64,000 nt of DNA from Paenibacillus mucilaginosus 3016 (GTDB lineage Bacteria; Bacillota; Bacilli; Paenibacillales; NBRC-103111): NCBI RefSeq assembly GCF_000250655.1, contig NC_016935.1, forward strand, positions 6,466,001-6,530,000, read 5' to 3'. Below the pieces are notes generated by a model. That model ran no database searches. It saw only the letters and a program-made list of their open reading frames with translations, and was not told the origin of the DNA. The translations under genes were made by a program, and so were the position numbers. Position 1 is the first letter of the stretch, and each line of letters opens with the position of its first letter. This document shows, piece by piece, positions 48,928-57,888 of this stretch.

Positions 48928-49833
48928 TTACCGCTCACCCACCACCAATACTTCCGGTATGAGCTGCACACCGAACCGGTCCGATACGGTCTGCTTCACA
49001 TGTTCGATGAGGGTCAGCACGTCGAGGGCTGTCGCCTGTCCGGTGTTGACGATAAAGTTGGCATGCAGCGGAGACACTTCGGCGCCGCCGACCCGGTATC
49101 CCTTGAGGCCGGCGTCTTCGATCAGCTTGGCGGCAAAATGGCCGTCCGGGTTGCGGAACACGCTGCCCGCGCAGGCCAGCTGCAGGGGCTGCGTCCGCAG
49201 ACGCCGGGCCTTGTAGGAAGCCAGCGTGGCTGCGATCTCCAGCCGGTCGCCGTACTTCAGCCCGAAGACCGCTTCCGTCACAATCCCGGGCTGCAGCTGC
49301 AGCACCGAATGCCGGTAAGCATACGCCAAATCGTCTTTTTGCATTGTGACCAACTCCCCGTCAGGGAGCAAAACTTCAGCCCGCAGTAGTATGCGTGACA
49401 CATCGGACCCGTGCGCTCCGGCGTTCATGAAGACGGCTCCACCCACGGTTCCCGGAATGCCTGAGGCAAACTCCAACCCGGTCAATCCTTCCTTGCCCGC
49501 CATGACCGACAGCTTAATGAACGAGAATGCGCCGCCGGCATAGACGAGCTCCCCTTCGAACCGCGCGGTTTCGAGCGCATCCCCCAGTTTGATCACCACA
49601 CCCCGGATGCCCTTGTCGGTAACAAGCATATTGGAGCCTCGGCCCAGCGCCGTCCAAGGCGTCTGATGCGCATGCAAAAGCTTGACGGCACGCACGAGTT
49701 CCGTCTTGTCGCGGGGGATCAGCAGGACGTCGGCGGGGCCGCCGATCTTCCATGTGGTGTAGGGAGCGAGCGGTTCGTTCAGCCGAACTTCACCGCAGGT
49801 CCCGTTCATAAGTTCTGTTATGACCTGTTGCAT
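48928..49833 (-). CDS. murB: UDP-N-acetylenolpyruvoylglucosamine reductase
   Basis: 301 residues, type II MurB. FAD-binding YTTWKIGGPADVLLIP and LGRGSNMLVTDKGIRG, and the catalytic serine in CAGSVFRNPDGHFAAKLIED, are clear. It reduces the MurA product to UDP-MurNAc; the two genes are adjacent in metabolic order (murB before murA by 15 bases). Confidence 0.95.
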   Translation of the reverse strand: MQQVITELMNGTCGEVRLNEPLAPYTTWKIGGPADVLLIPRDKTELVRAVKLLHAHQTPWTALGRGSNMLVTDKGIRGVVIKLGDALETARFEGELVYAGGAFSFIKLSVMAGKEGLTGLEFASGIPGTVGGAVFMNAGAHGSDVSRILLRAEVLLPDGELVTMQKDDLAYAYRHSVLQLQPGIVTEAVFGLKYGDRLEIAATLASYKARRLRTQPLQLACAGSVFRNPDGHFAAKLIEDAGLKGYRVGGAEVSPLHANFIVNTGQATALDVLTLIEHVKQTVSDRFGVQLIPEVLVVGER

Positions 49834-50038
49834 GGGTAAACCTCCTTCACAGAAACGCCGGGGCAGCCGGCTGCGGGAGTATTCCGGCAGCCGGGCGGGC
49901 GGTCAGCCGGCCGGCTCATTCTAACGGCTCTCTGGTGCCGGCTTGCGGCTGTCCGCCGCGCCTCCCGGACGTCTGTCACGGTTATAGTGTAGTTTATGTA
50001 GAAGACGCTAGAGTGTGACAATCGCCCAGTGAGAATGT

Positions 50039-51115
50039 TCACGAGCCCTCCTTCAGCCGGTGGGCTTCGATCAGACGGACGATCTGGGCTGTACCGTCCC
50101 CGTAGGGACTGTGCTCCATATTCGCCAGAACGCGCTCCCTGTCCGCATACAGGCTGCTGACGCCGGAGAGAAGCGAATCCGCCGTCAGCTCTTCCTCCTG
50201 AAGCACTTCGCAGTAGCCCTGCGAACGGAACGACTCGGCATTGAGAATCTGGTCTCCCCTGCTCGCCGCCCGGGACAGCGGAATCAGCAGCATCGGCTTG
50301 CGTGCGGCAAGGAATTCGAAGATGGAGGTGGAGCCCGCACGGGAGATCACCAGAGAGGCCGAGGCCAGCAGATCCGGCAGCTCATCCTTCACGTACTCGA
50401 ACTGCCGGTACCCCCGGATCCCCTGCAGCCCGGGATCGGTGTTGCCTTTGCCGCAGATATGGATGATCTGGAACTCCTGGAGAAGCGAATCCAGGATGCT
50501 GCGGACCGCCTGGTTGATCTTCTGGGCGCCGAGGCTTCCGCCCATGATGAACAGCACCGGCTTCGAGGAATGAAAATCGCAGAGCTGCCTTCCCTTGGCG
50601 GCGCTGCCCTTCAGAATCTGCTCCCGGATCGGAAGCCCGGTGCACTCGGCTTTGCCGCCCCGCAGATGCTTCAGGGTCTCCGGGAAGGTCACGCAGATCC
50701 GCGAGACGAACGGCATCGAGATTTTGTTCGCAAGTCCCGGCGTGAGGTCCGACTCGTGCGCGATGACCGGAATGCCGGCAAGCCGGCAGCCGACGATCAC
50801 CGGCACGGAGACGAAGCCTCCCTTGGAGAATACGATATGGGGCCGGATCCGGCGCAGCAGCCTGTACGCCTGCAGCGTTCCCTGGATGACGCGCAGCGGA
50901 TCCTTGAAGTTCTTGAGGTCGAAATACCGCCTCAGCTTGCCGGAGGCGATATGATGAAACGGAATCCCTTCGTGATCGATGATGTCCTTCTCGATCCCGT
51001 CGCGGGAGCCGATATATTCCATGTCCCAACCCTGCCTGCGGAGCTCGGCCATGACCGCCAGGTTCGGGGTCACATGGCCGGCGGTGCCGCCGCCGGTGAA
51101 GACGATTTTTTTCAT
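50039..51115 (-). CDS. murG: Lipid II synthase MurG
   Basis: 358 residues from the ATG at 51115; a start eight codons up is possible. GT-B glycosyltransferase with FTGGGTAGHVTPNLAVMAEL, SKGGFVSVPVIVGCRLAGIP, FIMGGSLGAQKINQ and ISRAGSTSIFE. It adds GlcNAc to lipid I at the inner membrane face. After its stop, 205 bases without a gene separate it from murB. Confidence 0.95.
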   Translation of the reverse strand: MKKIVFTGGGTAGHVTPNLAVMAELRRQGWDMEYIGSRDGIEKDIIDHEGIPFHHIASGKLRRYFDLKNFKDPLRVIQGTLQAYRLLRRIRPHIVFSKGGFVSVPVIVGCRLAGIPVIAHESDLTPGLANKISMPFVSRICVTFPETLKHLRGGKAECTGLPIREQILKGSAAKGRQLCDFHSSKPVLFIMGGSLGAQKINQAVRSILDSLLQEFQIIHICGKGNTDPGLQGIRGYRQFEYVKDELPDLLASASLVISRAGSTSIFEFLAARKPMLLIPLSRAASRGDQILNAESFRSQGYCEVLQEEELTADSLLSGVSSLYADRERVLANMEHSPYGDGTAQIVRLIEAHRLKEGS

Positions 51116-51179
51116 AGGGATGCTCACCTTTCTACTCACCTGGGATAGGTTGCCTTGGACCAGGTATCTGGAGTCAGGG

Positions 51180-52277
51180 TCACCTGGAATAACGGGAAAT
51201 GTTGAGCAGCACGCCGAGCGAGGTCAGCATCAAGGTGAGCGATGAGCCGCCTGCGCTGATCAGAGGCAGCGTAATGCCGGTGACGGGGAACATGCCGATG
51301 ACCACGCCGATGTTGATGATGACCTGGACGGCCACCATGCCTACGATGCCTGTGGCAAGCAGACTGCCGAACGTATCGGGGGCCGTAATGGCGGTGCGCA
51401 TCCCCCGCCATACCAGCAGCGTGAAGAGCAGGAGCACGAACGTGCCGCCGATAAAGCCGAGTTCCTCGGCAATAATGGAGAAGATAAAGTCGGTCTGCGG
51501 TTCGGGGAGATAGCTGTACTTCTGCCGGCTCATGCCAAGACCGAGTCCCACGAGCCCGCCCGGTCCGATCGCGTAGAGCGACTGGATGGACTGGTAGCCC
51601 GCGCCGAGCGGATCGGCCCAGGGGTCCAGGAAGGCGGTAATCCGCTTGAGCCTGTACGGCGCAGCGATAATGAGGCCGACGAGTCCGGCGACCCCGACCA
51701 TACCGAGATAAGATAGATGAAGCAGGCGTGCGCCCGCGACGTAGATAATAAGCAGGGATGCGCCGACAAGCACCGCTCCGGTCCCGAGGTCGGGCTGGAG
51801 CATGATCATGCCGAAGGCCAGTCCCACCAAACCGAGCGGAGGCATCAGGCCCTTGGCGAACAGCGTAATGGTGTTCTGCCGCTCCGAGAGCCACTTCGAG
51901 AGGAAGATGATCATCCCCATCTTCATGAATTCGGAGGGCTGGATGCCGAAGGAACCGATACCCAGCCAGCTGCGGGCGCCACCGCGCACCACGCCGATGC
52001 CCGGCACCAGGACCGCAACCAGCAGGACAAAGCAGACGATCAAGGCGATTTTGGCATACTTCTTCCAGATCCAATAGTCGGTATTCATAGTGAACACCAT
52101 GGCTGCGACGCCAAGCCCCGCAAACAGCGCCTGCCGCTTCAAATAGTACATCGAATCCCCGAATTCACGGAATGCGAGCACCGCGCTGGCGCTGAAGACC
52201 ATGACCACGCCGATGACCAGGAGCACAAGCGTGGAGCCGAGCAGCAACATGTCCGGTGACGACCTAGCTTTGACCAT
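51180..52277 (-). CDS. spoVE: SEDS-family glycosyltransferase (SpoVE/FtsW)
   Basis: 365 residues from the ATG at 52277. Ten membrane segments, GGARSWLGIGSFGIQPSEFM, a LQPDLGTG motif and LPEPQTDFIFSIIAEELGFI with PLISAGGSS at the end define a SEDS polymerase. Between murD and murG this is the spoVE position of spore formers; whether it serves vegetative septation (FtsW) or the spore cortex (SpoVE) cannot be told from sequence alone. Confidence 0.88.
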   Translation of the reverse strand: MVKARSSPDMLLLGSTLVLLVIGVVMVFSASAVLAFREFGDSMYYLKRQALFAGLGVAAMVFTMNTDYWIWKKYAKIALIVCFVLLVAVLVPGIGVVRGGARSWLGIGSFGIQPSEFMKMGMIIFLSKWLSERQNTITLFAKGLMPPLGLVGLAFGMIMLQPDLGTGAVLVGASLLIIYVAGARLLHLSYLGMVGVAGLVGLIIAAPYRLKRITAFLDPWADPLGAGYQSIQSLYAIGPGGLVGLGLGMSRQKYSYLPEPQTDFIFSIIAEELGFIGGTFVLLLFTLLVWRGMRTAITAPDTFGSLLATGIVGMVAVQVIINIGVVIGMFPVTGITLPLISAGGSSLTLMLTSLGVLLNISRYSR

Positions 52278-52357
52278 TTTTGTCCACACCTCTAACCTTC
52301 GTGACTTAGAGGCGCCTTTGCGTCCGCACCGAGCCCCGGAACGCCTGCAGCCCCCTC

Positions 52358-53779
52358 TTAAAGGTTATGCACGGACTGCCTAAACATGCTTCCCCTTTCC
52401 TCGTAGGAGGCGAACATGTCCCAGCTGGCGCACGCCGGCGAGAGAAGCACGACATCCCCAGGCTTTGCCATGGCGAACGCTTCCCGGACCGCCTTCGTGA
52501 CCGTATCCTGCACCTGCTTAGCAGTATCGACGGTTTTCACCCGGCTCATGCCGGCCAGCCGGGCGACACGAACGATTTTTTCCTTCGTTTCGCCGATGGC
52601 GACAAGTCCCTTCACCTGCCGGCCGAACACGGGAAGCAGCTCCATATAGTCGGATCCGCGGTCGAGCCCCCCGGCGATCAGGATGATGTCCTGCGTGAGC
52701 GCCTCGATCGTCTTGATCGTCGCGGTCGGGTTCGTCGCCTTGGAGTTGTTGTAGAACTGGACGCCGTCCTTCGTGCCGACAAGCTCCAGCCGGTGCTCGA
52801 CGCCTCCGAAGGAACGCAGGACGTCCGCGATCGCCTCCACGCCCACTCCGCTGGTCAGCGCAATCGCACTGGCGGCCAGCGCATTCTCCACGTTGAAGGT
52901 TCCTGGAATGCCGATCTCCTTCATGGGCAGAATCTCCTGGAGAGCGCCGTCCCGGCTGCGGTAGACGAGCATCCGGTGGGCATCGTCTTCGCTTCCCCCG
53001 CCGATCGGCGGCTGGACATACAGTCCGTAGTCCAGCTCCTGACGGATCGAGAACGGCAGCACCTGCGAGCGGAGGCCCTCCGCCACTTGACGGCAGATCT
53101 CATGGTCCCAGTTCAGCACGGCCGTATCCTCTTCGGTCTGATTGGCGAACAGCTTCGCCTTCGACTCGACGTAGTCGTTCATGGAGCCGTGATAATCGAG
53201 ATGCGTCTCATACACGTTGGTCAGACAGCCGATCCGCGGGCGGAACCGGTCCGTTCCCTTGAGCTGGAACGAGCTCAACTCGACGACCATCCGGTTGTCC
53301 TGTTCCGCCTCCAGCGCCGCTTCGGTCAGCGCCCGGCCGATATTCCCGGCCACGATGGGCTTCAGTCCGCCGGCTTCCAGCATCAGTCCGGTCCACGTTG
53401 TCGTCGTGGTCTTGCCGTTCGAGCCGGTGATGCCGATGATCGGCGCACGGCAGATGCGGTAAGCCACTTCCACCTCCGTGACGACCTCGATGCCCAGCTC
53501 GGACGCCCGGCGCACCGGATCGACCGTGTAAGGGATGCCCGGGTTCTTGACCACGAGCGCGATGCCTTCATGCACCAGCCCGGCGGGATGGGACCCGCAG
53601 ACAACAGAAATACCCAGAGCCTCCAGTTCGTCGGCCTCAGGGCATAGTTGGCGTTCCTTCTTATCGTTGACGGTGACATGCGCACCCTGCTCGTGGAACA
53701 ATTTGGCCACGGCCACGCCGCTTCTCGCCAGGCCCAGAATGACGACCTGGCGGCCGCCGTATGATGATGGATGCTCCAT
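52358..53779 (-). CDS. murD: UDP-MurNAc-L-Ala:D-Glu ligase
   Basis: 473 residues. An N-terminal Rossmann fold (VVILGLARSGVAVAKLFHEQ), the ATP site GITGSNGKTTTTTWTGLM, NVYETHLDYHGSMNDYVESK, and the C-terminal NNSKATNPTATIKTIE with LLSPACASWDMF are typical. It adds D-glutamate. Mur ligases stand in a row here (murE, murF, mraY, murD). Confidence 0.96.
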   Translation of the reverse strand: MEHPSSYGGRQVVILGLARSGVAVAKLFHEQGAHVTVNDKKERQLCPEADELEALGISVVCGSHPAGLVHEGIALVVKNPGIPYTVDPVRRASELGIEVVTEVEVAYRICRAPIIGITGSNGKTTTTTWTGLMLEAGGLKPIVAGNIGRALTEAALEAEQDNRMVVELSSFQLKGTDRFRPRIGCLTNVYETHLDYHGSMNDYVESKAKLFANQTEEDTAVLNWDHEICRQVAEGLRSQVLPFSIRQELDYGLYVQPPIGGGSEDDAHRMLVYRSRDGALQEILPMKEIGIPGTFNVENALAASAIALTSGVGVEAIADVLRSFGGVEHRLELVGTKDGVQFYNNSKATNPTATIKTIEALTQDIILIAGGLDRGSDYMELLPVFGRQVKGLVAIGETKEKIVRVARLAGMSRVKTVDTAKQVQDTVTKAVREAFAMAKPGDVVLLSPACASWDMFASYEERGSMFRQSVHNL

Positions 53780-53781
53780 GC

Positions 53782-54744
53782 CTACAACACCTCGTTAATG
53801 TATAGTCCGATGCCCGCCAGGATCAGCCCCGCCGTCCAGAAGGAGATGACCACGCGCCACTCCGACCATCCCACGAGTTCGAAGTGATGGTGGATCGGGC
53901 TCATTTTGAATACGCGCTTGCCTCGGGTCTTGAATGAAACGACTTGAATGATAACGGAGAGAATCTCCACCAGGAATACGCCTCCGATGAGAGCGAGCAG
54001 CAGCTCCGCTTTCGTCAGGAGCGCCACGACGGTAAGACCGCCGCCGAGGCCGAGCGACCCGGTATCTCCCATGAAAACCTTGGCCGGGTGCGCATTGAAC
54101 ACCAGGAAGCCCAGCACCGCACCGACGACGGCCGCCGAGAAAATCGCAATGTTCGGCTGCGTGTTGTTCAGCGCGATCACCGCATACGCGCCGAAGGCGA
54201 TGGCCGAGGTGCCTGCCAGCAGACCGTCGAGACCGTCCGTGAAGTTCACGGCATTGGAGGTGCCGAGCATCAGGAAGACCACGAACGGGAAGTACAGCCA
54301 GCCGAGATCGAACGAAAAATGAAGATAAGGAATGCGGATATCCGTGCTGTGCCCCATCTGGACGAGAAGCACGCAGACGACGATCGAGACGACCAGCTGC
54401 CCGAGGAGCTTCTGTCGTGCCGTCAGGCCCAGAGAGCGTTTGAACAAGATTTTGATATAGTCATCAAGGAAGCCGACGAACCCGTACCCGAGGGTGGCGA
54501 TGAGCAGCGTCACGGTCTCCATGTTGGGTTCCCCGAAACGGAGAACCGCCAGCGCGAGCGCCAGCATGATAATGATCCCGCCCATGGTCGGCGTGCCCGA
54601 TTTCTTGAGATGGCTCTGGGGACCGTCCCCCCGCACCTGCTGTCCGAACTTGAGACGGCGTAGCAGGGGAATGAAGAGAGGCCCCATAATAACCGCAAGC
54701 AGAAAGGCTACGCCGAGCGTGATCATAACGATATTGAAATCCAC
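53782..54744 (-). CDS. mraY: Phospho-MurNAc-pentapeptide translocase
   Basis: 320 residues with ten membrane helices, beginning at a GTG. GDGPQSHLKKSGTPTMGGII, DDYIKIL with the catalytic Asp pair, NAVNFTDGLDGLLAGTSAIA and MSPIHHHFELVGWSEW are hallmarks. It links the precursor to undecaprenyl phosphate (lipid I). Two bases separate it from murD. Confidence 0.97.
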   Translation of the reverse strand: MDFNIVMITLGVAFLLAVIMGPLFIPLLRRLKFGQQVRGDGPQSHLKKSGTPTMGGIIIMLALALAVLRFGEPNMETVTLLIATLGYGFVGFLDDYIKILFKRSLGLTARQKLLGQLVVSIVVCVLLVQMGHSTDIRIPYLHFSFDLGWLYFPFVVFLMLGTSNAVNFTDGLDGLLAGTSAIAFGAYAVIALNNTQPNIAIFSAAVVGAVLGFLVFNAHPAKVFMGDTGSLGLGGGLTVVALLTKAELLLALIGGVFLVEILSVIIQVVSFKTRGKRVFKMSPIHHHFELVGWSEWRVVISFWTAGLILAGIGLYINEVL

Positions 54745-54748
54745 CGAA

Positions 54749-56140
54749 TTATCCCCCCAATTGCACTAAAAACGAAGCCACCTGCTCCATGCGCATGCCG
54801 CGAGACCCTTTGATCAGCACGACATCCTGCGCCGAAGCGGCTTCGGCCAGCTCGCGCGCCAGCGTTTCTTTGTCTTCGTAATGCCGCACGCGCTCCGGCG
54901 GAAACTTCTCCAGGGCGCCTTCGGCGATATGTCCGGCAAGCGGGCCGAAGAGGAATACCGCCTCCACGTGGGCGGGATCGAGCACCCGGCCGATCTCCCG
55001 GTGGAATTCGGCCTCCTTCTCCCCGAGCTCCAGCATATCGCCCAGCACCGCATATTTGCGTTCGAAGCCCTGCGCCTCATGCAGGAGGGCCAGCGCCGCC
55101 CGCATGGCCGTCGGACTGGCGTTATAGGCATCGTTCCAGACCGTGAGGCCGGACGGCGCCACGCTGACTTCGATGCGCATGCCGGTCATGACGAGGCCCT
55201 GCAGGCCTTCGGCCATCACCGGCGCCGTCAATCCGAAGTGCCGGCCGACCGCGATCGCCGCCAGCGCGTTGACCGCATTGTGGGCGCCGAGCATCGGAAT
55301 GTAGTACGGCGTCTGCGGATCCGTGTTCACCGTCATCTGGGTCCCGGACTCCGTCAGCCGGAGATCGAGCGGGAACAGGTCGTTCGACGCTTCCCTGCCG
55401 AAGGTGACCCCGCGGAAATCCTGCGGCTCCCACTCCGGCAGCACCTCCCGGAGCAGCGGCTCGTCGCCGTGATAGACGAGCACGCCGCCCGGCTGCAGGC
55501 CTGCGAGAATCTCGGCCTTCGCCCGGGCGATCTCGAGGCGGGAGCCCAGCTGCAGCAGGTGGGCCTCGCCGATGTTCGTGATGATGGCGATCTCCGGCTC
55601 CGCCAGGCGCGAGAGCAGCTCGATCTCGCCCCGCCCGCTCATGCCCATCTCGAGCACCGCAATCTCGGTATCCTCGTTCATCTGAAGCAGCGTGAGCGGA
55701 AGCCCGATATGGTTGTTATAGTTGCCAAGCGTCTTGTGTACGCGGAACGTGGTCGACAGGACGGCGGCCGTCATGTCCTTCGTTGTGGTCTTGCCGTTGC
55801 TGCCGGTGATCCCGACGACCCGCACCGCCAGCTCCCTGCGGTAGCTCGTGGCGAGCTGCTGCAGCGCCTGCAGCGCATCCTCCACATAGATCAGGGGCGC
55901 GCCGGTCGGCCCGCTGCCGTGATCCCGCTGCCACAGAAGGCCCGAGGCCCCCTGTTCCAGGGCGGCTTCGGCAAAGTTGTGCCCGTCGAACGCTTCGCCG
56001 ATAATCGGCACATACAGGTTGCCTTCGGCCAAGGTCCGGGTGTCCTTCGAGACGCCCTTCACGGGCCGGTCCGCCATAGCGGCATCCGCCAGCGTGCCTC
56101 CCGCCATCCTTGCGATCTCGCCCAGTGTCCGCTCTATCAT
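54749..56140 (-). CDS. murF: UDP-MurNAc-tripeptide:D-Ala-D-Ala ligase
   Basis: 463 residues. N-terminal substrate domain (VKGVSKDTRTLAEGNLYVPI), ATP site GITGSNGKTTTKDMTAAVLS, LGNYNNHIGLPLTLL and NDAYNASPTAMRAALALL identify MurF. It finishes the pentapeptide. It precedes mraY by four bases. Confidence 0.96.
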   Translation of the reverse strand: MIERTLGEIARMAGGTLADAAMADRPVKGVSKDTRTLAEGNLYVPIIGEAFDGHNFAEAALEQGASGLLWQRDHGSGPTGAPLIYVEDALQALQQLATSYRRELAVRVVGITGSNGKTTTKDMTAAVLSTTFRVHKTLGNYNNHIGLPLTLLQMNEDTEIAVLEMGMSGRGEIELLSRLAEPEIAIITNIGEAHLLQLGSRLEIARAKAEILAGLQPGGVLVYHGDEPLLREVLPEWEPQDFRGVTFGREASNDLFPLDLRLTESGTQMTVNTDPQTPYYIPMLGAHNAVNALAAIAVGRHFGLTAPVMAEGLQGLVMTGMRIEVSVAPSGLTVWNDAYNASPTAMRAALALLHEAQGFERKYAVLGDMLELGEKEAEFHREIGRVLDPAHVEAVFLFGPLAGHIAEGALEKFPPERVRHYEDKETLARELAEAASAQDVVLIKGSRGMRMEQVASFLVQLGG

Positions 56141-56215
56141 GCTTTCCGCCCCTTTATCGCTTCGTTCTTGTTCTGATGATGAATGGCCTGTGATATTGAA
56201 TGGCCTGCTTTGAAT

Positions 56216-57704
56216 TCATGTCCTGCCCATGACGGCTTCCTTGGCCACCAGCCGGTCATCGAACGGATGTTTGACCCCGCCGATGTCCTGATACGTCTCG
56301 TGCCCCTTGCCGGCGATGAGCACGATATCGCCCGGCTGCGCTCTCTCCACCGCACGGCGGATCGCTTCCTTCCGGTCCGCGATGAGCTCGTAGCTCGCCG
56401 GGTCCAGGCCCGCCTGCTCGATCCCTGGAACGATGTCCTGCAGGATCGCCTCCGGATTCTCCGTCCGCGGGTTATCCGAAGTCACGTAGATGTAGTCGCT
56501 GTACTTGGCCGCCACGCCGCCCATCAGCGGACGCTTCGCGCGGTCCCGGTCTCCCCCGCAGCCGAACACGCAGTAGATGCTTCCTTCGGCAAACTGCGAG
56601 ACCGTGGACAGCGCGTTCTCCAGGCCGTCCGGCGTATGGGCGTAATCCACCAGCACCAGGAACGGCTGGCCGGCGTCCACCACTTCCATGCGGCCTTCCA
56701 CCGAGGCGATCCCGGCGAGGCTTGCGGCGATGCCTTCGAGCTCGAGCCCCTCTGCCAGGGCGGCGGCAATGACGCCCAGCACGTTGTACACGTTAAATCG
56801 TCCGACCAGACGCGTCCGGATCTCCGCCGTCCCCCGGTAGGTCACACACTGGAACCGGGTGCCCTGCGCCGTCATTTCAATGCCTTCGGCCCGCACATCC
56901 GCCTTCGGGTTGTCGATGCCGTAGACGATCGTCTCAGCCGCCGTCAGCCTCGCGTAGTCCGAGGAGGCTTCCTCGTCCCCGTTCAGCACGGCGAACCGGC
57001 GCTGTGCCGGATCCGCTCCGTAGTCGTTGCCCAGGCGGGAGAACAGCAGGCCCTTGGCGGCCTGATAGCGCTCCATCGTTCCGTGGAAGTCCAGGTGATC
57101 CTGGGTCAAATTGGTAAAAATGCCCGACCGGAATAGGCATCCCTTCACCCGGCCCATCTCGAGGCCGTGCGAGGATACCTCCATCAGACAGTAATCGGTC
57201 CCGGCATCCGCCATCTGCCGCAGAATCTTCTGCAGCTCCAGCGCTTCCTGGGTATTCGTCGCATGGTTCGGCAGATACTCGCCGCCGATCTTGATGTGGA
57301 TGTTGCCCATCAGGCCCGTACGGTACCCCGCATCGCTCAGAACGCGGTCGAGCAGGTAGGTCGTCGTCGTCTTCCCGTTCGTTCCCGTTACGCCGATGAG
57401 CTTCAGCTCCCGGCTCGGATAGCCGTAAAAGTGATTGGCAAGCACCGCCATCGCATGGCGGGCGTCCTTCACCAGAAGCACCGGCACGCCGGCGTCCAGC
57501 TCCCTTTCCGCCACCAGGGCGGCGCCCCCGGCGGGCGGCGGCGGCGGCATAATCGTGGCCGTCGGCGACCAATCCCGGAATGCAGATGAACAAATCGCCA
57601 GGTACTACCTTGCGGGAGTCAGTCTGCAGCCCCTTGACTTCAGTCTCTGCCCTGCCGAGGATCCGGCTGACGGCCAGCTGCTTTGCCAGTTCTTTCAGCT
57701 GCAT
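56216..57704 (-). CDS. murE: UDP-MurNAc-dipeptide:meso-DAP ligase, frameshifted
   Basis: About 495 residues when bridged. The start is MQLKELAKQLAVSRILGRAE, the first domain has QTDSRKVVPGDLFICIPG, the ATP site is GVTGTNGKTTTTYLLDRVL and the DAP-specificity motif DNPR stands in TSDNPRTENPEAIL. The frame breaks in a GCC-repeat near 57,533, where one extra C follows the alanine run. DNPR shows that meso-DAP is the third stem residue, in accord with the DAP genes at 26.7-29.9 kb. Confidence 0.92.
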
Positions 57705-57856
57705 GAAGCGTCCCCTCCGTTTTTACACATGGTATCTATTATGGACAAAAAATCTCTCGCTGAAAAGCCTATTTTTCAATTTATCAGAAAGGCGTAACGC
57801 GAGTGTGACTCCCCCGTCATCCGGCTTGCGCCGCAGGCCCTCCCGCCCCTTTCCTT

Positions 57857-57888
57857 AAAAAGGAATCCCGGCGGGATTCCTTTTTTTA
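57857..57888. terminator. Bidirectional terminator between spoVD and murE
   Basis: AAAAAGGAATCCC and GGGATTCCTTTTTTT form a strong symmetric hairpin. It overlaps the spoVD stop, so spoVD ends its own transcript, and murE must have its own promoter in the next 150 bases. Confidence 0.85.

Noticed and set aside
56934..57704. Separate 256-residue protein overlapping murE
   Set aside because: Only its first 55 residues are MurE-like; the rest is the wrong frame after the inserted base.
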